Made by a program: the position numbers and the translations under genes | Notes under the pieces: generated by a model | The model's database searches: none | The model's input: the letters and a program-made list of their open reading frames with translations, nothing else | Told to the model about the DNA's origin: nothing | Shown here: one piece after another, positions 53,579 through 62,364 of the stretch | Layout of the letters: each line of letters opens with the position of its first letter | Position numbering within the stretch: the first letter of the stretch is position 1 | Origin: Pseudomonas poae | Lineage (GTDB): Bacteria > Pseudomonadota > Gammaproteobacteria > Pseudomonadales > Pseudomonadaceae | Assembly (NCBI GenBank): GCA_028869255.1 | Contig: CP110972.1 | Coordinates: 2,485,001 to 2,549,000, forward strand | DNA length: 64,000 bases | Direction: 5' to 3'

Positions 53579-55041
53579 GGCTGACCCTGACCCAGCGCCT
53601 GTCGGTGGTATTTGCCGTGTTACTGGTGATCTGCAGCGGCACCTCGGCGTGGCTGCAAGTACGCTCCAACCGCATGCATGAACTGGAGGTGGTGCAAGGT
53701 CTATCCCGTGACCTGGCGGCGCATATCGCCCGCGACACCCAACTGATGGACGCCGATGGCCTCAAGCCCGATGCCGTGCGCACCCTGTTCAGCCAATTGA
53801 TGCTGGTCAACCCGAGCGTCGAGGTGTACCTGCTGGATATAAACGGCCGGGTGGTCGGCAATGCGGCGCCCCGCGGGCACCTGCTCCGGGATCAGGTCGA
53901 TCTGGCCCCGATCCGCCGCTTCCTGAGCGGCGCCATGCTGCCGATCCTCGGCGACGACCCGCGCAGCGTTAACGGGCGCAAGGTATTCAGCGCCGCGCCA
54001 CTCAACGCCAACGGCCGGCAAACCGGCTTCCTGTACGTGGTGCTGCTGGGCGAAGCCCATGATGTGTACGACGCCAAGGACGCCACCGGCATGGCGTTGA
54101 AGATCGCGTTGTGGTCCATCGGCCTGGTAGCCCTGCTGTGTCTGCTGGCGGGGTTGATCGCGTTTGCCTGGATCACCCGGCCCTTGCGCCAGCTCACCGA
54201 CAAGGTCGGCCAGTTCGATATCAATGGCGCGCCCAAAACCCAACAGCCCGCCACTGCGCAACTTGACAGCAGCGACGAGATCGCCGTACTCGACCATGCC
54301 TTTGTGCAGATGGAAAACCGCCTTGGTGAACAATGGCGCGCCCTCACCCATCAGGATCAGGAACGCCGCGAAATGGTGGCCAATATCTCCCATGACCTGC
54401 GCACGCCGCTCGCGTCCCTGCATGGCTACCTGGAAACCCTGTCGCTGAAGGACGCCAGCCTCAGCGTCGAAGAACGGCGCCGCTACCTCGGCATCGCCCT
54501 GGACCAGAGCCGCAAGGTCGGCGGCCTGGCCCAGTCGTTGCTGGAACTGGTACGCCTGGAACATGGCTTTGTGCAGCCGGTGATCGAAGGTTTTTCGCTG
54601 CCGGATCTGGTGCAGGACATCTTCCAGAAGTTCGAACTGACCGCCGAAGCACGTGCCATTACCCTCACCGCCACCCTGCCACCCCAGGTGCCCACGGTGC
54701 TGGCCGACCTGGGACTGATCGAACGGGTGCTAACCAATTTGCTGGACAACGCCCTGCGCCATACGCCGGTGAATGGCGAAGTCGAAGTGATCCTGGCGAC
54801 TGTGGCCGATGGCGTCGCCGTGACCGTCAGCGACAGTGGCCCAGGCATTGATGCCGAATTGCGCGAAGGCTTGTTCCTGCGCGCCTTTACCATCGGCGGC
54901 GCACGCCGCGATGGCGGCCTGGGGCTGCGCATCGTGCACCGTATCCTGCAACTGCACGGGCGCAGCATTCGCCTGGTGGACCGGCCCGGTCGCGGCGCGA
55001 CCTTTACCTTTTGCCTAGAAACGCGAGCATCAACGTGTTAA
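53575..55041 (+). CDS. Membrane sensor histidine kinase
   Basis: The 488-aa kinase has TM1 at residues ~8-27 (LSVVFAVLLVICSGTSAWL), a ~150-residue periplasmic domain, TM2 (IGLVALLCLLAGLIAFAW), HAMP (ITRPLRQLTDKVGQF), HisKA with MVANISHDLRTPLASLHGYL, N box LTNLLDNALRHTP, and G boxes SDSGPGIDAEL and DGGLGLRIVHR. It pairs with the upstream regulator. The 3' end overlaps the convergent hydrolase gene by 38 bp. The stimulus is unknown. Confidence 0.87.
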   Translation: MRLTLTQRLSVVFAVLLVICSGTSAWLQVRSNRMHELEVVQGLSRDLAAHIARDTQLMDADGLKPDAVRTLFSQLMLVNPSVEVYLLDINGRVVGNAAPRGHLLRDQVDLAPIRRFLSGAMLPILGDDPRSVNGRKVFSAAPLNANGRQTGFLYVVLLGEAHDVYDAKDATGMALKIALWSIGLVALLCLLAGLIAFAWITRPLRQLTDKVGQFDINGAPKTQQPATAQLDSSDEIAVLDHAFVQMENRLGEQWRALTHQDQERREMVANISHDLRTPLASLHGYLETLSLKDASLSVEERRRYLGIALDQSRKVGGLAQSLLELVRLEHGFVQPVIEGFSLPDLVQDIFQKFELTAEARAITLTATLPPQVPTVLADLGLIERVLTNLLDNALRHTPVNGEVEVILATVADGVAVTVSDSGPGIDAELREGLFLRAFTIGGARRDGGLGLRIVHRILQLHGRSIRLVDRPGRGATFTFCLETRASTC

Positions 55042-55945
55042 CCCGCTGGCCTTGCTCGTTCTGGATCCAGTGGCCGCAATTGGCCAGGACCTGCTGCTCG
55101 AGGTCAGGCACCACGTCCGGCATGCGCTTGAGGGTATGCGCTTCAAATACGCCGACCGGATCGCGATCGCCGATCAGGAACAGTGTGGGTTGCAGCACCT
55201 GCCGCCCGGCCAGGAACTCGGTGCGCTGCCAGTTGCGCTCGAAATTGCGGTACCAGTTCAGCGGGCCGCGAAACCCATGCTCGGCGAAGGTCTGCACATA
55301 GACCTCCAAGTCCTCGCGTGAACACCATGCAGGCAAGGCGCCCGGGGTTGGCGCGCCCTCAAGCAAGCGGGCATTCGCCGGTTTCTTCTGCAAGAACACA
55401 TCCTGATCCTGCATGAACAGGCGCAGCGTGCGCTCGATATCCGCGTTCAACTCCTGCTCGGCCACTCCGGGCGTCTGGAAATACACGATGTAATTGAAGC
55501 GGTCGGCGTACAGCTCGCGCAGGATCTCGATCACCGGCCTGCGTGCCCGCCCGGCAAACGGCACCGACATCGTGATCAGGTGCGTGATGCGCTCAGGCTC
55601 CAGCAACGCCAGGTGCCAGGCCACCACGGCGCCCCAGTCATGGCCGACCATCACCACCTGTGTGTGGCCGAAGTGAGCCATGGCCTGCTGGATATCGGCG
55701 CACAGCGTCAACAGGTCGTAGTCGGCGACCTCAGCCGGCGCACTTGATTGCCCATAACCACGCATCTGCGGGGCGAACACTCGATAACCTGCGCCAACCA
55801 ATGCGGGGATCTGCTCGCGCCAGGAGTGCCAGCACTCCGGGAAACCGTGGAGCAGCCAGATCGGCGGGCCCTGTTCAGGGCCCGCGACATGCACACTCAA
55901 ATCAATACCGTTGACCTGAATCCTGTATTGCTCGATAGCGTTCAT
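55004..55945 (-). CDS. Alpha/beta hydrolase, epoxide-hydrolase-like
   Basis: From ATG 55945 with AGGAGG six bases upstream, 313 aa. Epoxide-hydrolase features: oxyanion motif LLHGFPECWHSW, nucleophile Asp in VGHDWGAVVAWH, probable acid Asp in GDRDPVGVF and His in NCGHWIQNEQ. The cap domain includes YIVYFQTPGVAEQEL with a Tyr that could protonate an epoxide; haloalkane dehalogenase activity is an alternative. Its start lies inside the 3' end of the AraC gene (44-bp overlap), so the two are co-expressed. Confidence 0.84.
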   Translation of the reverse strand: MNAIEQYRIQVNGIDLSVHVAGPEQGPPIWLLHGFPECWHSWREQIPALVGAGYRVFAPQMRGYGQSSAPAEVADYDLLTLCADIQQAMAHFGHTQVVMVGHDWGAVVAWHLALLEPERITHLITMSVPFAGRARRPVIEILRELYADRFNYIVYFQTPGVAEQELNADIERTLRLFMQDQDVFLQKKPANARLLEGAPTPGALPAWCSREDLEVYVQTFAEHGFRGPLNWYRNFERNWQRTEFLAGRQVLQPTLFLIGDRDPVGVFEAHTLKRMPDVVPDLEQQVLANCGHWIQNEQGQRVNTLMLAFLGKR

Positions 55946-56864
55946 CACTGGCCTCCTTGGGTAGGTTTCGCTCGCGGTATTCCCGTGGGGAGCAATTCAT
56001 CAGGCGCTTGAAGGCGCTACTGAATGCACTGTCCGACTGATAACCCAGCGCCTGACCGATGCTCGACACACTGCTGCCGGAGCTGTTCAAGGCCCGTACC
56101 GCCAGGTGCATACGCCAGCGGGTCAGATATGCCTGGGGTGCCATGCCGACCCGTTGTTTAAAATGCAAGGCAAACGTGGAGCGCGACTGATTGGCCGTGC
56201 TGGCCATTTCACTCAGGGTCCAGCGCCGTGCCGGTGCTGCGTGAACTTGCGCCAACACCGGCGCCAACTTTGGATCCGTCAACGCGGCCAGCCAGCCGGT
56301 GGTACTGGCGCCCAGGGAAGATTGATAGAGCCGCAGGATCTGCACCAGCATCATTTGCGCCAAATGCTCGGTCATCAACGCCGCGCCCAGCTTTGGGCTC
56401 GCGTACTCCCAGGACAGACGCTCCAGACACCAGCGCAGCACGCTGGCCTGATCGGATCGCGCGCTGATGCGCACCACAGGCGGCAAACCGTCCAGTAACA
56501 AACGGGCTTCGTCACCGTAGGTAAACAGGCCGCCAATCAGAAACAGTTCAACCGTGGCGCCCACGCTGGCAATACCGCCTACGGCCTCGCTGTAGACCTC
56601 ACGTGCATCCCTGCCCTTCAGCGACAGATGACTGGACAACTTCCACGGTCGGTTTTGCGTCAATAAAAAACAATCGCCTTCGTACAAGCGGATGGGCGCC
56701 AGCATCCCCTCCACTTCCAGCCAGCACTCCCCCTCCACCACCGCATTGAACTTGATTCCCCCCGGCGCTGGAAAATCCAGCGCCCAGTCACCGCCGGCCT
56801 TCAGGCCCGCAAAATATGCACGGTGGCTGCGCAACAGCGCCACCACATCGGACAGGGTATCCAT
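55902..56864 (-). CDS. AraC-family regulator (cupin type)
   Basis: The 320-aa regulator has an N-terminal cupin-like domain (GGIKFNAVVEGECWLEVEG) and a C-terminal AraC double helix-turn-helix: LSEMASTANQSRSTFALHFK and VSSIGQALGYQSDSAFSSAFK, ending in NCSPREYRE. The cupin_6 subgroup often controls nearby reductases or hydrolases responding to aldehydes. Divergent from the short-chain dehydrogenase and overlapping the hydrolase, both of which are probable targets. Confidence 0.87.
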   Translation of the reverse strand: MDTLSDVVALLRSHRAYFAGLKAGGDWALDFPAPGGIKFNAVVEGECWLEVEGMLAPIRLYEGDCFLLTQNRPWKLSSHLSLKGRDAREVYSEAVGGIASVGATVELFLIGGLFTYGDEARLLLDGLPPVVRISARSDQASVLRWCLERLSWEYASPKLGAALMTEHLAQMMLVQILRLYQSSLGASTTGWLAALTDPKLAPVLAQVHAAPARRWTLSEMASTANQSRSTFALHFKQRVGMAPQAYLTRWRMHLAVRALNSSGSSVSSIGQALGYQSDSAFSSAFKRLMNCSPREYRERNLPKEASDERYRAIQDSGQRY

Positions 56865-56966
56865 AATTCAAAAGCTCCGGACGATCGCGACAGAATTACA
56901 GACTTTAGGCTATTCCGCGTCCGACCTCTAAAAAACACTATAGAGCTCCCTGAGTGGAGTGCCTTT

Positions 56967-57926
56967 ATGAACAGCAAGCAAACCCCAATTAACAGTGGAT
57001 TCGACGGCGCAACGACAGCGACACAAGCGTTGGCGAATAAAGATTTACGCGGTATGTCCGCCATCGTGACCGGCGGCTATTCCGGCATTGGGCTGGAAGC
57101 AGTGCGGACGTTGGCCGGCGCGGGTGCACAGGTGATCGTGCCCGCACGCGACTTGATCAAGGCCGAGCGCAATTTACGTGGCATTCAGGGCGTTGAACTG
57201 GCGAGCCTGGATTTACTCGATCCGCTGTCCATAGACCGTTTCGCGCAAAATTTCCTGGCGTCCGGCCGGGCTTTGCCTCTGTTGGTCAACAGCGCAGGGA
57301 TCATGGCGACCCCGCTGCAGCGCAATGCCAATGGCGTAGAAGCGCAGTTCGCCACCAACCATCTGGGCCATTTCCAACTGACCGCCAGGCTGTGGCCGGC
57401 CCTGTGCAAAGCTGACGGCGCACGCGTGGTGGCGGTCTCGTCACTCGGTCATCGCCTGAGCCCGCTGCATTTCGAAGACCCGCAGTTTGATCAGCGCACC
57501 TATGACAAGTGGCTCGCCTATGGCCAGTCAAAAACCGCCAACGCGCTGTTTGCCGTGGCGCTGGATCAGCGAGGCGAATCCAACGGCGTGCGCGCGTTTT
57601 CCGTACATCCTGGCGAAATCCTTACCGATCTGGTTCGCTACCTGGACAAGGACGACCTGGCATTTGTCGGCGCATTGGATGAACAAGGCAATATTCGTTC
57701 GGCCAGTCATTACAAGAGCGCCGAACAAGGTGCTGCGACGATGGTGTGGTGTGGCGTCAGCCCTCAACTCGATGGGCTGGGTGGCCTGTATTGTGAAGAC
57801 TGTGATGTGGCGGCCCTCGCTCAGGATGAAACCAAGCGCAGCGGCGTCTACCCCTGGGCCATGGATCCGGAGCAGGCCCAGCGGTTGTGGGTGTTGAGCG
57901 AGCAACTGAGCGGCGTCACGTTTTAG
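56967..57926 (+). CDS. Short-chain dehydrogenase/reductase
   Basis: From ATG 56967 the product is 319 aa with Rossmann motif VTGGYSGIGLEAVRTL near residue 35, NSAGIMATPL, catalytic Ser in VVAVSSLGH and Tyr-x3-Lys in LAYGQSKTANALF. The length and NNAG-like motif are those of extended retinol-dehydrogenase-like SDRs. It likely oxidises or reduces a carbonyl/alcohol with NAD(P). The open frame extends 144 bp upstream across the divergent promoter and is not used. Its 3' end overlaps the helicase by 11 bp. Confidence 0.85.
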   Translation: MNSKQTPINSGFDGATTATQALANKDLRGMSAIVTGGYSGIGLEAVRTLAGAGAQVIVPARDLIKAERNLRGIQGVELASLDLLDPLSIDRFAQNFLASGRALPLLVNSAGIMATPLQRNANGVEAQFATNHLGHFQLTARLWPALCKADGARVVAVSSLGHRLSPLHFEDPQFDQRTYDKWLAYGQSKTANALFAVALDQRGESNGVRAFSVHPGEILTDLVRYLDKDDLAFVGALDEQGNIRSASHYKSAEQGAATMVWCGVSPQLDGLGGLYCEDCDVAALAQDETKRSGVYPWAMDPEQAQRLWVLSEQLSGVTF

Positions 57927-60180
57927 TCACCGGCGCCCACCACCGCGGCAACAACTGGCGCACCCGTGCCTCGCCGAAGCGATCGTCGATCAACATCACT
58001 ACGCCCCTGTCCTGCTGGCTACGAATCACCCTCCCCGCCGCCTGCACGACTTTTTGGATGCCAGGATACAAATACGTGTAGTCATAACCGGCACCGAAGA
58101 TCGCGCCCATGCGCGCCTTCATTTGCTCGTTGATCGGGTTCAATTGCGGCAACCCCAGGGTGGCGATAAAGGCGCCGATCAGGCGTGCGCCGGGCAGGTC
58201 GATACCTTCGCCGAACGCGCCGCCCAGCACGGCAAAGCCGATGCCCTGGCTGTGTTCGGTGAAGGCATCGAGAAACGCCTGGCGCTCAGCCTCGGCCATG
58301 CCGCGTGATTGCGCCCACAGGGCTATCTGCGGGTGCCTCTGGGCCATCAGCTGCGCCACCTGTTGCAGGTAGTCAAAGCTTGAGAAAAACGCCAGATAGT
58401 TGCCCGGTTGCGTGGCGAACTGGTGGGCGATCAAGTCGACGATCGGTTCCAGCGATGCCTGGCGGTGCACAAAGCGCGTGGAAATTTCATCGACGATGCG
58501 CACCCGCAATTGCTCGGCCTTGAACGGCGATTCCACATCAACCCACGCGGTATCTGCGGGCAAGCCCAGCAAGTCGGCGTAATAGTGGCGCGGGCTCAGG
58601 GTGGCAGAAAACAGCACGCTGCTGCGGGCCGCCGTCAATCGAGGGCGAATGAACTCGGCGGGTACCACATTGCGCAGGCACAGGGTTGAACTGCTGCGCT
58701 TGCCACTGAACTCGCGCTTGCTGATATCAAAGATGAAGTGCTCGTTGAACAGCTCCGCGACCTTGGCAAATTGCAGGGCCTCAAAGTAGAAGGCTTGCAG
58801 GTCCCCCGCCAGCGCCTCGGGATGGTCATTGAAGTAGTCGCCCATGGCGCTGGCGCACGAACTCAGGGCCAGCAGCAGTTTTTCCGGCCGTGCGGCATAG
58901 GCTTGATAAGGTGCGAGCTGGTCCTTGTGCAGCGCATTCCATTCGCGGTTCAGGCGCTGCAGGGGTTTCTTCAATGGTGCGGGGGCTGTGTCGCGCAGGG
59001 TCTTGAGGCTGTACTGGTCGAGGCTGGCGCTGTACATCGAACGGGCGCGTTCCACCAGGTTGTGGGCCTCGTCCACCAGCACTGCCGCACGCCACTGGTT
59101 GAGCTGGGCCAGGCCGAAGAGCATGGCGCCAAAATCGAAATAGTAGTTGTAGTCGGCGACCACCAGGTCGGCCCAGCGCGCCATTTCCTGGCTCAGGTAA
59201 TAGGGGCACACCTCGTGGGCCAAGGCCACGTCGCGCAGGTTGCGCTGGTCCAGCAGGCGCACCTTGGAGGCGGCGATGCGCGCAGCCGGCAAGCGATCGT
59301 AGAAACCCTTGGCCAACGGGCAGGAATCGCCGTGACAGGCTTTGTCCAGGTGTTCGCAGGCTTTGTCCCTCGCCACCAACTCCAGAACGCGCAGTTGCAA
59401 CTCGGGGCTGCTGCTGAACAGCACCTGCGACGCATCGAGGGCGAGCTTGCGCCCAGGGGTCTTGGCGGTCAGAAAGAACACCTTGTCCAGTTGCTGCGGC
59501 GCCAGGGCTTTGAGCAGCGGGAAGATCGTGCCGATGGTTTTGCCGATCCCGGTAGGTGCCTGGGCCATCAGGCAGCGGCCGGTGGTGACGGCCTTGTACA
59601 CCGATTCGGCGAGGGCGCGCTGACCGGGGCGAAAGTCGGGATGGGGAAAGCCCAAGGCTTTGGCGGCGCTGTTACGGGCTTCGCGGTGCTGCATTTCCTG
59701 CTCGGCCCAGCCGAGGAACAAGGCACATTGCTGGTTGAAGAACACCTCCAGTTCGGCGGCCTGAGCGCGCTGGTTGAGCACGGTCTCGCCTTCACCGACG
59801 ATGTCGAAGTACACCAACGCCAGGTCAATGTCCGTGAGGCCGAGCTTTTGGCACATCAGCCAGCCGTACACCTTGACCTGGGCCCAATGCAGCTGTCGGT
59901 GGTTGGCAGGTTGGGCGTCGAGGTCGCCGCGATAGGTCTTGACCTCTTCGAGGCGATTGGCATCCGGGTCATAGCCGTCGGCCCTGCCCCGCACCTTGAG
60001 CTGCTGGTATTCGCCGTCCAGCGCCACTTCGTTCTGGTAGTGGGCGCTACGCCGCGAGGCGACGGTGCGATGCCCGGCAATGCCTTCCTGCGCGCTGGGC
60101 GACGGCGTAAAGCGCAGGTCCAGGTCGCCGACCTTGGCCGTGAACTCGCACAGCGCCCGCACGGCTACGGTGTAGCTCAA
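57916..60180 (-). CDS. XPD/DinG-like Fe-S helicase with an N-terminal PD-(D/E)XK-like nuclease domain
   Basis: Start taken at TTG 60180, which overlaps the FAN1 stop (TTGA) and gives SYTVAVRALCEF; about 754 aa. Residues ~60-130 contain GRADGYDPDANRLEEVKTYR, a PD-(D/E)XK-type nuclease signature. The helicase follows: Walker A APTGIGKT, four cysteines (ACEHLDKACHGDSCPL and EVCPYY) for a 4Fe-4S cluster, DEAH box VDEAHNLVERA, and motif VI VIQAAGRVIRSQQDRG-like VVQAAGRVIRS. It should unwind and perhaps cut branched DNA. Coupling with FAN1 implies a joint role in crosslink or replication-fork repair. Confidence 0.85.
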   Translation of the reverse strand: MSYTVAVRALCEFTAKVGDLDLRFTPSPSAQEGIAGHRTVASRRSAHYQNEVALDGEYQQLKVRGRADGYDPDANRLEEVKTYRGDLDAQPANHRQLHWAQVKVYGWLMCQKLGLTDIDLALVYFDIVGEGETVLNQRAQAAELEVFFNQQCALFLGWAEQEMQHREARNSAAKALGFPHPDFRPGQRALAESVYKAVTTGRCLMAQAPTGIGKTIGTIFPLLKALAPQQLDKVFFLTAKTPGRKLALDASQVLFSSSPELQLRVLELVARDKACEHLDKACHGDSCPLAKGFYDRLPAARIAASKVRLLDQRNLRDVALAHEVCPYYLSQEMARWADLVVADYNYYFDFGAMLFGLAQLNQWRAAVLVDEAHNLVERARSMYSASLDQYSLKTLRDTAPAPLKKPLQRLNREWNALHKDQLAPYQAYAARPEKLLLALSSCASAMGDYFNDHPEALAGDLQAFYFEALQFAKVAELFNEHFIFDISKREFSGKRSSSTLCLRNVVPAEFIRPRLTAARSSVLFSATLSPRHYYADLLGLPADTAWVDVESPFKAEQLRVRIVDEISTRFVHRQASLEPIVDLIAHQFATQPGNYLAFFSSFDYLQQVAQLMAQRHPQIALWAQSRGMAEAERQAFLDAFTEHSQGIGFAVLGGAFGEGIDLPGARLIGAFIATLGLPQLNPINEQMKARMGAIFGAGYDYTYLYPGIQKVVQAAGRVIRSQQDRGVVMLIDDRFGEARVRQLLPRWWAPVTKT

Positions 60181-61826
60181 GCCGGTTGCTCCGCCCAGCG
60201 CACATAACAAACGGTGACCGGCATCTGGTATTCACCGCAGAACTCCAGCCAACGCAACTGGTTGTCTTGCAGGCGATCGCCGGGGCCCTTGACCTCGATC
60301 ATCCGGTAGGTCTTTTGCGCCGGCCAGAACTGGATCAGGTCCGGCATGCCGGCGCGGTTGGCACGGATATCCAGCAACAGCCGCTCGAACCAATAGCGCA
60401 GATGCTCGGCGGGCAGGCATTCCAGGGCTTGTTCCAGCAGCTCTTCACTCAACAGGTTCCAGAACACGAAGGGCGATTGAATGCCCCACTTGTCGCGGTA
60501 GCGCTGGCGCAAGGTGGTCTTGTAGCGCTCATCCTGCAGTTGCTCGAAACACGCGGCAAACAACGCTGCACGGCGCTGGTGGAAGTCTTCGCTGTGCAGG
60601 TCCGCCGGCCCGCGCTGGAAGGGGTGGAAAAACGCACCCGGCAGCGGCGCGAAAATCGCCTCCCAGCACAGCAGGCCGAACAGCGAATTGATCAGGCCGT
60701 TTTCCACATAATGCACCGGCGCATCAGGCTCGCTGAGGTGCGCCTGCACGCAGTACTCCACCGACATCAGCGGGTCTGCAGGCATGAGGGCCAGGTCCAG
60801 ACGCGTGACCTGCCGGGGCTTGGCCTTGGGCAAGGCCGGCTCGCCCAGCTTGCGGCGCAGGCGTGGTAACACCCGCAACAGGTGTTGCTGTTCGGCGGGG
60901 CTTTCCGGCGCCTCTTGCGCGACATTTGCCAGGGCCATGGCCTGGGCGAAATCCTCCTGGCGTTCCAGCACGCGGATCAGCCGTGCGCGGGCGCCGGGGT
61001 AAGTACAGGCGCGGTAGATCTGCTGCGCCAGGCCCAGTTCGGCGCTGCGCTCGCAGTATTGGCCGATCTGAAACAACAGCTTGGCCCGACGTTTTTCCAG
61101 CCAGGGGTTGTCGGTGCTCAGCGTCGCGACCTGCGCCAGCACCGCCTCCAGCGCCTCGCCGGCTTCAAATGCTTGCTGGCACTGGTGCAGGAACAGAAAC
61201 CCGAGCACGTCATCGCGGGTGCGCAAGCCACGGGATTCGGCGCAGAACTCGACCTTTTCATAGGTGTAGATGCCCAGGTCCGCCAGCACGAATTCGGACC
61301 AGTCCTGGTGCAGGTTGCCGAAGAACATCAAGCGCAGGCGGTCGCACAACGGCATCACGGTGAGGCTGTACAGGCTATCGGCCAGATCGGGACACCACTG
61401 CGCAAAACTGCGCGGCTCGCTGAATTGCGCCGCCAAACCCTCCAGCCAATCGGTTTTCCTGGCTTTGGGCTGGTCGATCCAGGGTTTGAAGGCTCCGAGG
61501 ATTTCGCCCTTTTGCAGCAATCCGAACAGCTCTTCAAAGGCCAGCAGGCCGTGCGCGTCAACCCAGCCGAGTTCCAGCAATGGCCTGGCAGCGACGTGGG
61601 GGCAACCGATCTCCAGGTAATTGAGCTTGCCCGCACGAAAATGCACACCCTTGCGCATCACCATGCGCACCAATAGCGCCTGGGACGGTTGCGCCAACCT
61701 GTCAAATTGCTGAATGAAATGCTGTTCGTCAGGGTCGAGCAGATCTGCATAGCGTTGCCCCAGCCAATGCAGGACCTGGCGGAAGTTATGCAGGTAATAG
61801 AGCGGATTTTCGAGGGGGTTGGCCAT
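60177..61826 (-). CDS. FAN1-type structure-specific nuclease (VRR-NUC domain)
   Basis: From ATG 61826 (MANPLENPLYYL) about 549 aa; an ATG at 61835 is also in frame. The N-terminal ~400 residues are helical SAP- and TPR-like regions. The C-terminal VRR-NUC nuclease carries GMPDLIQFW and MIEVKGPGDRLQDNQ, with catalytic Asp, Glu and Lys. Length and layout match the P. aeruginosa FAN1 homologue, which resolves DNA interstrand crosslinks by cutting 5' flaps. It is upstream of and overlapping a Fe-S helicase gene. Confidence 0.88.
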   Translation of the reverse strand: MANPLENPLYYLHNFRQVLHWLGQRYADLLDPDEQHFIQQFDRLAQPSQALLVRMVMRKGVHFRAGKLNYLEIGCPHVAARPLLELGWVDAHGLLAFEELFGLLQKGEILGAFKPWIDQPKARKTDWLEGLAAQFSEPRSFAQWCPDLADSLYSLTVMPLCDRLRLMFFGNLHQDWSEFVLADLGIYTYEKVEFCAESRGLRTRDDVLGFLFLHQCQQAFEAGEALEAVLAQVATLSTDNPWLEKRRAKLLFQIGQYCERSAELGLAQQIYRACTYPGARARLIRVLERQEDFAQAMALANVAQEAPESPAEQQHLLRVLPRLRRKLGEPALPKAKPRQVTRLDLALMPADPLMSVEYCVQAHLSEPDAPVHYVENGLINSLFGLLCWEAIFAPLPGAFFHPFQRGPADLHSEDFHQRRAALFAACFEQLQDERYKTTLRQRYRDKWGIQSPFVFWNLLSEELLEQALECLPAEHLRYWFERLLLDIRANRAGMPDLIQFWPAQKTYRMIEVKGPGDRLQDNQLRWLEFCGEYQMPVTVCYVRWAEQPA

Positions 61827-62011
61827 GGTACGCATTGATCAAATACTGGTTATGCATACAGAGTGCCGCCGCAAACGCCTGGTTGCAATGGCTAATGGAT
61901 AAATGGCGCACGCAACTTTCTGCATAAAAGTGATCAGATGGGGAGTCGATGGCGTAACATTTGTCGCCCGCGCCCCTGGCGTGGGACTTTTCAAGGTCAA
62001 AGGTAAGGGTA

Positions 62012-62236
62012 ATGAACATGAAGAATTTGGGTCTGCCACTGGTTGCACTCACTTTTCTGGCATTGGCCGGTTGCGCGACGCAAACCGTAGTGACGCTGCA
62101 AAATGGTACTCAGTATTTGACCAGGGACACCCCAAAAACCAAGACCGCCGACGGTTTCTACGAGTTCACCGACATCGCCGGCAAGCGCATTCGGGTGAAG
62201 GCCGATGACGTGGCCACGGTCCGCAAGGAAGACTAA
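62012..62236 (+). CDS. Small YgdI/YgdR-type lipoprotein
   Basis: The 74-aa product has a lipoprotein signal with lipobox LALAGC and a short mature domain (TVVTLQNGTQYLTRDTPK) of the YgdI/YgdR family, a small SH3-like fold attached to a membrane. Function is unknown. Start chosen at ATG 62012; ATG 62018 is equally possible. Standing alone, divergent from FAN1. Confidence 0.8.
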   Translation: MNMKNLGLPLVALTFLALAGCATQTVVTLQNGTQYLTRDTPKTKTADGFYEFTDIAGKRIRVKADDVATVRKED

Positions 62237-62251
62237 ACAACGCCGATCAAA

Positions 62252-62338
62252 TGTGGGAGCTGGCTTGCCTGCGATGGCATCAACTCGTTCCTCCTGCCAA
62301 ACCGAGTCGTGCGCATCGCAGGCAAGCCAGCTCCCACC
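62252..62338. repeat. REPIN between the lipoprotein and lipase genes
   Basis: TGTGGGAGCTGGCTTGCCTGCGATG and its inverted complement flank about 35 bp. A third REP variant, differing from those at 50.2 kb in the core. It may protect or terminate the convergent transcripts. Confidence 0.85.
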
Positions 62339-62364
62339 TTGATCGGGTTATCACCTCACATCAG

